NCBI GenBank assembly: GCA_900544425.1
Contig: UQUX01000025.1
Location: 1-19,935, forward strand
Direction: 5' to 3'
Length of the DNA: 19,935 nucleotides
Source of the DNA: an uncultured Collinsella sp.
GTDB taxonomy: Bacteria > Actinomycetota > Coriobacteriia > Coriobacteriales > Coriobacteriaceae
The position numbers and the translations under genes were made by a program. Under the pieces are notes generated by a model. That model did no database searches and was not told the DNA's origin. It was given only the letters and a program-made list of their open reading frames with translations. Of the stretch, positions 1-7,274 are shown one piece after another (position 1 is the stretch's first letter; every line of letters begins with the position of its first letter).

Positions 1-1562
1 AGGTTGCGGCAGACGATGCGCCCGGCACGCTGCATCAGTGAGCGGGTCCAGTCAGCGTCACTCGCGCGGCACACCTCGTCAAGCACCACAACGGCGTCGG
101 ACAAATCGAGTTCTCCGCGCGGGTCGGCATCCATCAGCTGCCAAGCAAAAACCATGCGAGTGGGAACCGCGCACTCCACCAACTCCGTCGATGCACCGCC
201 ATCCACCGCAACGCCCTCAAAGGGCAGCACTTCAACGGCACGCTCAACGGGCGCAATCGCATCCGCCTCGGCCCGCATGCGCTCCAACACCGCCGCCGTC
301 TGATCCAACACGCCGGCGCTGCGAATCAGGTACACCTCGCAGCCCGTGTCAACCTTACGCTTGCAATGCACGACGACGCGCTCCCCCGCTGCGGCATCCA
401 CCGGACAGGGCACCTGCGGCCAGCGCTTGGGCACATCGGGACGCGCGTCGGCACCCGGATAAAACCGGATCTCGAGCGTGTCACCCGCCGCCACGGCGGC
501 GTCGAGCTCAACGGTCACCTCTTCGTGGCCCACAGCGACCAAGCGCCCCACGCGCACGCCCTGGTTAATCGCACGCTCAAAGCTCATCAGCTCGGCACCC
601 GAACGCCCTCGCAGGTACGCATCGGTAAACCCACGGTTAAACGACCTTCCCAGCTCGCGCTCAAGCTCTTCCACGGCACCGGGGTCCCACGCGCCGTCGT
701 ACAGCATATCGAGTGCCCGGCGCCACACCCGCACCACGTTGAATACGTAATCGGGGTTCTTCATGCGCCCCTCGATCTTGAGCGACGCCACGCCGGCATC
801 TACAAGCTCGGGCAGATGTGCAATACCCAGATAGTCGCGCGGGCACAGCAGGCGATCTCCCTCGACGGCGACAACGCTCTGCCCCGCCTCGTCCACCAGG
901 TCGTACGCCAGACGGCACGGCTGCGTGCAGTCGCCGCGCATCGCCGAGCGCCCACGCCGCAGGGCCGAGAACTCGCACGCCCCCGAATAGCCGATGCAAA
1001 TCGCACCGTGGCAGAATACCTCGATGGGCACGCCCGCGGCACATAGCGCCGCAATCTCGTCGACCGTCAGCTCGCGTGCCGTCGTCACGCGCTCGACCCC
1101 CAGCTCATCGGCGGCAAGTCGCACGGCGCCTTCGCTATGAACGCCCGCCTGCGTGGACAGGTGAATCTCGACCCCGGGAATCGCCGCGCGCAGCGCGCAG
1201 GCCAGCCCGGCATCGGCGACAATCAGAGCATCGGCGCCCAGCTCCAGTGCATGAGCTCCCAACGCCACCGCGTCGGACAACTCATCGTCAAACACGAACA
1301 CGTTGAGCGTCACGTACACACGCACGCCATGGGCATGCGCCACGGCGCAGCCGCGCGCAAACTCGTCGTCGGTAAAACCGTGCGCACTCACACGGGCGTT
1401 AAAGCCGCCCAACCCCGCATAGATGGCATCGGCGCCCGCGGCGATGGCCGCAAACATCTGGTCGAGCCCGCCCGCCGGCGCCAGCAGCTCGGGCAGCGCC
1501 GCACCGGCAGCATCCAATCCAGTCTTGTGTTGTCCGCTCGGCCCCATCGCCCGAATCGCCAT
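1..1562 (-). CDS. U32 family peptidase / RNA hydroxylase-type protein (3' end outside window)
   Basis: The first 520 codons are visible and the frame is still open at the left edge. The ATG at 1562 follows AAGGAG by 7 bases. An N-terminal TIM-barrel-like part (LLAPAGGLDQ, residues 26-35; HLSTQAGVHS, 134-143) leads into the U32 signature at residues 181-199 (EVFCHGAICIGYSGACEFS). GDCTQPCR (210-217) and SLKIEGRMK (260-268) follow. Cysteines at about 184, 189, 196, 212, 216 and 240 fit the iron-sulfur cluster reported for this family. Members such as RlhA and TrhP take part in hydroxylating 23S rRNA or tRNA U34, while others are described as collagenase-like proteases; the sequence alone does not decide between them. 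The length, beyond 520 aa, suggests the long RlhA-like form with an extra C-terminal domain. It is divergent from the penicillin-binding protein gene. Confidence 0.9.
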   Translation of the reverse strand, partial: MAIRAMGPSGQHKTGLDAAGAALPELLAPAGGLDQMFAAIAAGADAIYAGLGGFNARVSAHGFTDDEFARGCAVAHAHGVRVYVTLNVFVFDDELSDAVALGAHALELGADALIVADAGLACALRAAIPGVEIHLSTQAGVHSEGAVRLAADELGVERVTTARELTVDEIAALCAAGVPIEVFCHGAICIGYSGACEFSALRRGRSAMRGDCTQPCRLAYDLVDEAGQSVVAVEGDRLLCPRDYLGIAHLPELVDAGVASLKIEGRMKNPDYVFNVVRVWRRALDMLYDGAWDPGAVEELERELGRSFNRGFTDAYLRGRSGAELMSFERAINQGVRVGRLVAVGHEEVTVELDAAVAAGDTLEIRFYPGADARPDVPKRWPQVPCPVDAAAGERVVVHCKRKVDTGCEVYLIRSAGVLDQTAAVLERMRAEADAIAPVERAVEVLPFEGVAVDGGASTELVECAVPTRMVFAWQLMDADPRGELDLSDAVVVLDEVCRASDADWTRSLMQRAGRIVCRN

Positions 1563-1724
1563 CGGCAAACTCCTTACCAAGGTATGCATTCACTCTGAAA
1601 AATGCCGTCTTCCAGCATACACGAGGCCTCGCGCGCCCCGTTTGGTTTATCGTGTAATAACTTATGTCCATCCTGCCCCGACGGCACATCCGCCGTCCGG
1701 CACGACATACCTGGAGGTCAATAT
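1563..1724. other. Divergent intergenic region, U32 gene / penicillin-binding protein
   Basis: These 162 bases should hold both divergent promoters, but no convincing -35/-10 pair was found on either strand. There is an AT-rich patch around 1650-1665 and a small perfect hairpin at 1680-1697 (GACGGC, 6-base loop, GCCGTC). The hairpin ends about 15 bases before the GGAGG (1713-1717) that serves the plus-strand gene, so it could affect ribosome access. Confidence 0.4.
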
Positions 1725-3929
1725 ATGGGTCCTCGCCAACGACAGGGACGCAGCCGTTCAAAGACGCATGCCCTGCCCATAATCCTGCTCTCGTTTTTGG
1801 GCTTTTTGCTGATTGCGGGCGTGGCATTTGGCATCGGCATGGTCGGCAACGTCAACCGCTGGCTGTCCGATCTGCCCGACTACACCGACGCCAACGCGTA
1901 TCTGGTGAGCGAGCCCACCGAGATCGTCGACTGCAACGGCAACAAGATCGCGAGCTTCTACACGCAAAACCGCAAGTCCATCACCAAGGACAAGGTCTCC
2001 CCCTACGTGCTACAGGGCACCGTTGACGTCGAGGACGAGCGCTTCTACGAGCACGGCGGTATCGACCTGTGGGGTATCGCGCGTGCTGCGGTGGCAACCC
2101 TCGGCGGCGGGCACGAAGGCGCCTCGACTATCACCCAGCAGCTGGTGCGCAACACCATCCTGCAGGAGGAGCAGTTCGACTCGACCATCGAGCGTAAGGT
2201 GCGCGAGGCCTACATCGCCGTAAAGATGGAGGACATGTACTCCAAAGACGAGATCCTCATGATGTACCTCAACACCATCTATTACGGTCACGGCGCCTAC
2301 GGTATTGAGGCCGCCGCCGAGACCTACCTGTCCAAGAGCGCCGCAGACCTCACCCTGAGCGAGGCCGCGCTGTTGATCGGCCTTCCCAACTCGCCCTCGC
2401 AGTACGACCCCACGGTCAACCCCGACCTGGCGCTGTCCCGTCGCAACAAGGTCCTCGACAACATGCTGCGCCTGGGCCACATTACGCAGGAGGAGCACGA
2501 TGCCGCACAGGCCGAGCCCATCACCCTCAACGTGACCGAAATCTCGGGCAGCGGCGTTGACGTATACTCGCAGCCCTACTTTGTCGCCTATGTTAAGCAG
2601 CTGCTGGAGCAGGAGTTCTCGACCGACGTGCTCTTTAAGGGCGGCCTGACCGTCAAGACCACCATCGACCCCACGATGCAGCAGGTGGCAGAGAATGCCG
2701 TTCGCGAGCAGCTCGACACGCTCTCGCTCGACGGCCTGGACATGGGCATGGTCGTCGTCGACCCCAAGACCGGCTACATCAAGTGCATGGTGGGCGGCTA
2801 CGATTACAACGCCGACGAGAACCACGTAAACCATGCCACGGCCAAGCGTCCCGTCGGCTCCACCTTTAAGGCCTTTACGCTGGCAACTGCCATCCAAAAC
2901 GGCATGAACCCCAACGTCACCCTCAACTGCAACTCGCCGCTCAAGGCCAAGGGCACCACGACCGAGGTCCAAAACTACGCCAACCATAGCTATGGCAACA
3001 TCACGCTTAAGCAGGCGACGGCATACTCCTCCAACACCGGCTACATCCAGGTGGCGGAAGCCGTCGGCAACAGCAAGATCATCTCGCTCGTCAAAAAGCT
3101 CGGCATCGATCCCGCCAAGGACAACATCGAGGACGTTCCCGTCATGACCCTCGGCACCGGCTCGATCTCGCCGCTCGAGATGGCCGCCGCCTACGCGACG
3201 TTTGCCAACGGCGGCTACTATCGCCAGCCGATCGCCATCACCGAGATTGACTCTCGTACCGGTTCGGTGCTGTACCAGCACACCGACAATCCCTCACAGG
3301 TACTTACCGAGGGCGAGGCCGCCGCGGTCACCGATGTTCTGTCCGGCGTCATGAAGGGCGGCGGTACGGGTGCTGCCGGCGCCCTGAGCGTCAACCAGCC
3401 CTATGCCGGCAAGACGGGCACCACCGACAACACCACCAACCTGTGGTTCTGCGGCTATACCCCGCAGCTGGCGTGCGCCCTGTGGACCGGCTATTCCGCG
3501 GGCGAGATTCCCATCCAAAAATACGGCACAGACCTGCTGGGCGACAGCACCAACCTGCCTGTCTTTAAGCGGTTTATGAACACCGTTCTGACCGGTACCG
3601 AGCGCGAGGAGTTTGCGACCGGAACGGCGCCCACCTACAAGAACAACAGCGTCTGGAAGTTCTACGGCACTAACAACACCAAGAAGACGGAGAACGACGA
3701 CAAGGACGAGAACGAGGACGAAGAGGAAACCACCACAACGACTACCACGACGACCACGACCACCGAGACCACGGGCGGCGACACCACCGGCGGCACCGGT
3801 ACGACCGGTGGCTCGACGGGCGGCTCCACTGGTGGTTCGACCGGCGGCGATGGCGGCACGCCTACGCCTACGCCTACGCCTACACCCACTCCCGACCCCT
3901 CGCCCACGCCTGACGATACGGTTGGCTAG
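1725..3929 (+). CDS. Class A penicillin-binding protein (bifunctional transglycosylase/transpeptidase)
   Basis: This 734-aa protein polymerises and cross-links peptidoglycan outside the membrane. The ATG at 1725 was chosen because GGAGG lies 7 bases upstream; an in-frame ATG at 1602 lacks such a site. A basic N-terminus and a membrane helix (about 17-40) are followed by a GT51 domain with EDERFYEH, catalytic Glu103, and EGASTITQQL. The transpeptidase domain has the active-site S379-x-x-K382 (VGSTFK), S435-S-N437, and K563-T-G. From about residue 649 comes a low-complexity tail: an acidic Lys/Asp/Glu stretch, about twelve threonines, GGST repeats, then Pro-Thr repeats. Such tails usually act as wall-spanning linkers. 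The gene stands alone and ends in a strong terminator. Confidence 0.95.
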   Translation: MGPRQRQGRSRSKTHALPIILLSFLGFLLIAGVAFGIGMVGNVNRWLSDLPDYTDANAYLVSEPTEIVDCNGNKIASFYTQNRKSITKDKVSPYVLQGTVDVEDERFYEHGGIDLWGIARAAVATLGGGHEGASTITQQLVRNTILQEEQFDSTIERKVREAYIAVKMEDMYSKDEILMMYLNTIYYGHGAYGIEAAAETYLSKSAADLTLSEAALLIGLPNSPSQYDPTVNPDLALSRRNKVLDNMLRLGHITQEEHDAAQAEPITLNVTEISGSGVDVYSQPYFVAYVKQLLEQEFSTDVLFKGGLTVKTTIDPTMQQVAENAVREQLDTLSLDGLDMGMVVVDPKTGYIKCMVGGYDYNADENHVNHATAKRPVGSTFKAFTLATAIQNGMNPNVTLNCNSPLKAKGTTTEVQNYANHSYGNITLKQATAYSSNTGYIQVAEAVGNSKIISLVKKLGIDPAKDNIEDVPVMTLGTGSISPLEMAAAYATFANGGYYRQPIAITEIDSRTGSVLYQHTDNPSQVLTEGEAAAVTDVLSGVMKGGGTGAAGALSVNQPYAGKTGTTDNTTNLWFCGYTPQLACALWTGYSAGEIPIQKYGTDLLGDSTNLPVFKRFMNTVLTGTEREEFATGTAPTYKNNSVWKFYGTNNTKKTENDDKDENEDEEETTTTTTTTTTTTETTGGDTTGGTGTTGGSTGGSTGGSTGGDGGTPTPTPTPTPTPDPSPTPDDTVG

Positions 3930-3952
3930 AAATTCATCCGGCCATTAGCAAC

Positions 3953-3995
3953 AAGGCCCCCGAGCAGCTTATTAAAGTGCTCGGGGGCCTTTTAG
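3953..3995 (+). terminator. Rho-independent terminator of the penicillin-binding protein gene
   Basis: A perfect 14-bp stem (AAGGCCCCCGAGCA with TGCTCGGGGGCCTT) has an 11-base loop and is followed by T-rich sequence. It starts 23 bases after the stop codon. On the other strand the T-tract is poor, so it works mainly rightward. Confidence 0.92.
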
Positions 3996-4039
3996 TTTAA
4001 AGCGACCTGGTGGACGGCCTTTATACCGGCAAACAATAT

Positions 4040-4069
4040 AGGGGGTACCGACCAACGTCGATACCCCCT
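4040..4069 (-). terminator. Probable terminator of argR
   Basis: Read leftward this is a 13-bp stem (AGGGGGTATCGAC with GTCGGTACCCCCT) with a 4-base loop. The single imperfect position is a U-G wobble in the minus-strand RNA but a C-A mismatch on the plus strand, which points to minus-strand use. The TATATTGTTT tract after it is only moderately U-rich. Confidence 0.7.
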
Positions 4070-4118
4070 TACAAGCCACCATGTCACGCACACAGTGCCG
4101 AGCGCACGACCCGCACGC

Positions 4119-4556
4119 CTACTTGCGAGAATTGCTCAGCTTATTGATCAGCGCCTCGAGACGCTCGCCGTCCTCGGCCGTCTGGGCAATAACCAAAATC
4201 GTATCGTTGCCGGCAAGCGAGCCAAGCACATCGGGCAACTCTGCCGCATCAACGGCGGCGGCGATGCCGGAAGCCGTACCAGGCTGAGCCTTGATCATAA
4301 CCAGATTATCGGTGCGCAGAACGCCCGTTACGAGCTCGGAAACCATACGCTGCAGGTGCAGGTCCTCTGCCAGAACATAGATACCCTCGGGGAGCTTACG
4401 CAGCCCCATATCGGCAATATCGCGAGAGACAGTCGCCTGCGTGCAATCAAAGCCCATAGCGCGGAGCTCATCGACCAGCACGCGCTGCGTGCGGACGTCC
4501 TTATTGCGCACAATATCTCTAATGGCATCCTGGCGCCCATTGCGTTTTTTAGCCAT
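4119..4556 (-). CDS. argR: Arginine repressor ArgR
   Basis: ArgR is a hexameric, arginine-sensing DNA-binding regulator of arginine synthesis and breakdown genes. The ATG at 4556 gives 145 aa with an AGAGGG site 5 bases upstream; an in-frame TTG at 4589 would overlap that site and is rejected. The N-terminal winged helix includes CTQATVSRDI (residues 38-47), with the conserved Ser-Arg pair of the recognition helix. The C-terminal oligomerisation and arginine-binding domain has QPGTASGIAAAVD (91-103) and LAGNDTILVIA (114-124). The arginine-contacting motif is usually GDDT; here it is GNDT (N117-D118). No arginine genes are nearby, so it acts in trans, and autoregulation is plausible. It has its own terminator downstream. 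Confidence 0.95.
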   Translation of the reverse strand: MAKKRNGRQDAIRDIVRNKDVRTQRVLVDELRAMGFDCTQATVSRDIADMGLRKLPEGIYVLAEDLHLQRMVSELVTGVLRTDNLVMIKAQPGTASGIAAAVDAAELPDVLGSLAGNDTILVIAQTAEDGERLEALINKLSNSRK

Positions 4557-4644
4557 ACAAACCCTCTCTCCAAAAGATGGCGGAGACAATCAATCAGTGA
4601 CTGAATAGTTTAACGCTATTTGAAGGCTTTTGTGTATAAGAACG

Positions 4645-4682
4645 CATTTCGAAACAATTCTATGCAAATTTGTTTCGAAATG
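4645..4682. repeat. Nested inverted repeat upstream of argR
   Basis: Two perfect 13-base arms (CATTTCGAAACAA and TTGTTTCGAAATG) flank a 12-base AT-rich spacer. Each arm contains the 8-bp palindrome TTTCGAAA. It lies 6 bases past the stop codon of the glycosyltransferase gene and about 90 bases before argR. A weak minus-strand promoter (TAGAAT at 4657-4662, 18-base spacer, TATACA at 4633-4638) would place the left arm in its spacer, as an operator might sit. The AT-rich stem with no T-tract argues against a terminator. The repeat is certain; its role is not known. Confidence 0.75.
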
Positions 4683-4688
4683 AGCCGT

Positions 4689-5729
4689 TTAGGCGGTTTT
4701 TGCGCCCGTCCGGTTAAGAAAAGCTGCCAGATGCGTACACATCACGCAGCGCGCGGGCTTGGCGCTGGCGATCGGCCCAAACAACAAACCGAGTCCCCGA
4801 TGGTTATCCTTGAGCGCGGCGACCATCTGACGGGTTCGAGACGCCTCGAGCATATCACGCATGCGGGCGGAACGCTCGATTGACGACACTCCATGCGGGC
4901 TAAGACACAAATTCTCGATGCAGGCGACCAGTCCGGCAAAGTAGAACTTTTGGCTTGCCAGCTTGAGCCGACCACCGCTATCTGCTTCCGAGAGTGAGTC
5001 CGCAAGCTCGTCGAGCGCTCGAGTGTCATCGGATATCCTGGCATACATGGTGGGATCAAAGGCATCTGTAAGCTTAGGTGCCACCGCGTGGAAACAAGCG
5101 TCGCCGCAGCCGGACACGAATCGTGCCTGCGAGAGCGCATAAGCCATAAACTCAACCGTACGGTACGCCTTGCCGCGCGACAGGCATGCCTCAAACAGCG
5201 GACGGCTATACATCACGCCAGAGGTCTGAGCGACTAGGCCGCCCAAAATCAACTGGGGCAGCCCAGTCACCATAGAAGACTCGTCTTCTATGGCAATAGA
5301 GGCAGCATCCAAGACGCGCGAATGGCGTTCTCGATGTGCATCATAGCGGTCGAGCGACACCGTGGGGAACACTATGTCTGCCGCAGTATCGCACGCGATA
5401 TCGACCATCTTGGAAAGGGACTGCGGAGCAAACCACTCATCGGCGTTCATAGCGATGATTTGAGAGCCGCGCGAGACAGCAAAACCGGCACGAAGGCAAG
5501 CGCCGCGCTTCGCGTCCTCGACGTCAATCAAATCAATATGGATGTCCCTGTCGGCAGCAACTTGAAGCGAATGGCGCACACCGGGCGCAGCATCGCGGCA
5601 AACAACGACAATCTGCAAATCGTAGAGGTCTTGGTTCTGGATACTCTCGAGCGCACGCATCGCATAGCTGGGCGAACCTTCTACCACAAGGATCACCGAA
5701 AGTCGCGGATGCGAGCCACGTCGAACCAA
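4689..5729 (-). CDS. GT2-like (GT-A fold) glycosyltransferase family protein
   Basis: This 346-aa protein probably transfers a sugar from a nucleotide-sugar donor, but its substrate cannot be read from the sequence. The N-terminus follows the GT2 plan: strand LSVILVVEGS (residues 10-19), ALESIQNQDL (26-35), QIVVVCRD (39-46), then RGACLRAGFAVSRGSQIIAM (75-94), equivalent to the acceptor-side helix and core strand. The metal-binding DxD position reads NAD (95-97), so the first Asp is missing. The C-terminal half has no recognised motif. No membrane helix or signal peptide is evident. The start is a TTG one base after the truA stop codon, with AGAGGA 8 bases upstream inside truA, implying translational coupling. 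GC content appears lower than in the ribosomal genes. Confidence 0.7.
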   Translation of the reverse strand: MVRRGSHPRLSVILVVEGSPSYAMRALESIQNQDLYDLQIVVVCRDAAPGVRHSLQVAADRDIHIDLIDVEDAKRGACLRAGFAVSRGSQIIAMNADEWFAPQSLSKMVDIACDTAADIVFPTVSLDRYDAHRERHSRVLDAASIAIEDESSMVTGLPQLILGGLVAQTSGVMYSRPLFEACLSRGKAYRTVEFMAYALSQARFVSGCGDACFHAVAPKLTDAFDPTMYARISDDTRALDELADSLSEADSGGRLKLASQKFYFAGLVACIENLCLSPHGVSSIERSARMRDMLEASRTRQMVAALKDNHRGLGLLFGPIASAKPARCVMCTHLAAFLNRTGAKTA

Positions 5730-5730
5730 G

Positions 5731-6684
5731 TTATCCGTCCTCTCGACAGCAATGAATCAAACCGTGGTTCATGGTACACCCCGGCAATAAAAGCAATGAG
5801 ACACCGGTTGTATTGCACGCCAAGAACAGATGTTGCACACGCGCAGCCCACAGATAATGGGTGTCGAGCACGACGAGCTCGGCGGGATCGTAATCCACGC
5901 CCATAAACGTAAGGCCGCAGGCAGGAGCCGTGGGGCCCGCAGCGGTACGGTCGCAAGCATCGATGACCTCGCGCATCCACTCGGGTTCACGGCGATGCAT
6001 GCCAATCGCGACAAGCGTGCCAACGATCGTACGGACCATCGAATGCAGAAACGCATTGCCCTCGATGGTAAACGTCAGGATGTCCTCGCCAAACGCAACC
6101 TCATGGCCAAACTCGGCGCGCATTACGCAGCGGTGCGTAGGTTTGCCCACGGCAGAAGCAACCTTGCAAAAGCTTTTAAAGTCCTGCTCGCCCAGCAGCG
6201 CGGGGCAGGCAGCAGACATAGCCTCAACATCCAAGGGATAGCGATGCCACCACACCGCACCGCGGGACAGCACGGGGCGCGCATCTCGATCGGCAATACG
6301 GTACGTATACGTACGGGAACGCGCGTCAAAACGTGCAGAAAAGCCTTTACGGGCCTTGTAGACCTCGTTGATGGCGATATCTTTGGGCAGCAGGGCATCC
6401 ATAGCCCGCAGCCACCTACGGCGCGTTAGGGCGAGCTCAGCGTCCGTTACGGGCACGCTGATGTACTGAGCCACGGCATGCACGCCGGCATCGGTGCGAC
6501 CCGCGCACGTCAGATCGATCGGACGGCGGAGCAGCGTCTCGATGGCTCGACGCAGCTCACCCGCAACCGTCGTCTGTCCCGGCTGCTCGGCAAAGCCGCT
6601 ATAGGACGAGCCATCGTATGCCACGCGGAAAACGAGCGTGGCATCGAGCTCTGGAATCGAATTGAAATCAGACGGCGCGGTCAT
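5731..6684 (-). CDS. truA: tRNA pseudouridine(38-40) synthase TruA
   Basis: TruA converts U38, U39 and U40 of the tRNA anticodon stem to pseudouridine. The ATG at 6684 has GGGAG 5 bases upstream and gives 317 aa. Near the N-terminus are FRVAYDGSSYSGF (19-31) and the catalytic loop CAGRTDAGVHA (60-70), with nucleophile Asp65. FSARFDARSRTYTYRI and GNAFLHSMVRTIVGTL mark the middle and C-terminal core. The usual family ends near GLTFMGVDYD, about residue 266. Here about 51 more residues follow, including a hydrophobic VSLLLLP stretch and several cysteines, with no family resemblance I recognise. TruA follows rplQ as in many bacteria but lies just beyond the rplQ terminator. Confidence 0.93.
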   Translation of the reverse strand: MTAPSDFNSIPELDATLVFRVAYDGSSYSGFAEQPGQTTVAGELRRAIETLLRRPIDLTCAGRTDAGVHAVAQYISVPVTDAELALTRRRWLRAMDALLPKDIAINEVYKARKGFSARFDARSRTYTYRIADRDARPVLSRGAVWWHRYPLDVEAMSAACPALLGEQDFKSFCKVASAVGKPTHRCVMRAEFGHEVAFGEDILTFTIEGNAFLHSMVRTIVGTLVAIGMHRREPEWMREVIDACDRTAAGPTAPACGLTFMGVDYDPAELVVLDTHYLWAARVQHLFLACNTTGVSLLLLPGCTMNHGLIHCCREDG

Positions 6685-6719
6685 GGGCGCTCCCAACAAA
6701 CAGGCAATGGCATTTCGAC

Positions 6720-6750
6720 AAAAAAAGAGGGGTACGCGAACGTACCCCTC
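6720..6750 (-). terminator. Rho-independent terminator after rplQ
   Basis: Read leftward, a perfect 10-bp stem (GAGGGGTACG with CGTACCCCTC) closes a TTCG loop and runs directly into seven T residues. It marks the end of the ribosomal transcription block. The T-tract ends only 35 bases before the truA start. Confidence 0.95.
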
Positions 6751-6776
6751 GAATATAGCCTATGCGGACGGATTGT

Positions 6777-7244
6777 CTACTCAGCGGTCTCCTCAGCAGG
6801 AGCCTCCTCGGCAGCCTCGACCTTCTTGGGAGCAGCGGCCTTCTTGGGGGCCGGAGCAGCCTTCTTGGCCTTAGGCGTGCAAGGCTCGGTGACGAGCTCC
6901 ATGATAACGATGGGAGCGTTGTCGCCCTTGCGGTTACCGAGCTTCATGATGCGGGTATAACCGCCGTTGCGATCCTGCCACATACCCTGGGCAGCCTTGT
7001 CGAAGATCTCGGCAACGAGCTGCTTATCGCCGAGCTTGGCGATAGCCAGACGACGAGAGTGCAGGTCGCCCTTCTTGGCCCAAGTGATGATCGGATCGAC
7101 GACCGAACGCAGCGCCTTAGCGCGGGTCTCGGTGGTCTTGATGCGGTCGTTCTCGAAGAGGGCCTTAGCAAGGCTCTTCTTCATGGCCTTGGTGTGGCTC
7201 GCATCGGTGCCGAGCTTCAGGCCCTTCTTAACGTTGTGACGCAT
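6777..7244 (-). CDS. rplQ: 50S ribosomal protein L17
   Basis: L17 is a large-subunit protein near the peptide exit tunnel. The start MRHNVKKGLKLGTDASHTKA is typical of the family, and GAGGAGA lies upstream of the ATG. The protein has 155 residues. The L17 fold ends near IVIMELVTEP at about residue 122, and a tail of roughly 30 Lys, Ala, Pro and Glu residues follows (KKAAPAPKKAAAPKKVEA, then acidic). Alanine- and lysine-rich tails on L17 occur in other actinobacteria. It lies 30 bases after rpoA and is last in the block, before a strong terminator. Confidence 0.97.
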   Translation of the reverse strand: MRHNVKKGLKLGTDASHTKAMKKSLAKALFENDRIKTTETRAKALRSVVDPIITWAKKGDLHSRRLAIAKLGDKQLVAEIFDKAAQGMWQDRNGGYTRIMKLGNRKGDNAPIVIMELVTEPCTPKAKKAAPAPKKAAAPKKVEAAEEAPAEETAE

Positions 7245-7274
7245 GGTCTAGTTTCTCCTCAAATATGCGAAGCA

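Noticed and set aside
2010..3281. 423-codon minus-strand open frame
   Set aside because: It is antisense to the penicillin-binding protein, whose catalytic motifs are complete.
3855..3895. Short tandem repeats as a CRISPR or minisatellite
   Set aside because: They are Pro-Thr codons of the penicillin-binding protein tail, with no spacers.
4557..4589. Upstream TTG start for argR at 4589
   Set aside because: The ATG at 4556 has a well-placed binding site, and the extra 11 residues do not resemble ArgR.
4645..4682. Terminator of the glycosyltransferase gene
   Set aside because: The stem is AT-rich and no T-tract follows, so an operator-like role is more plausible.
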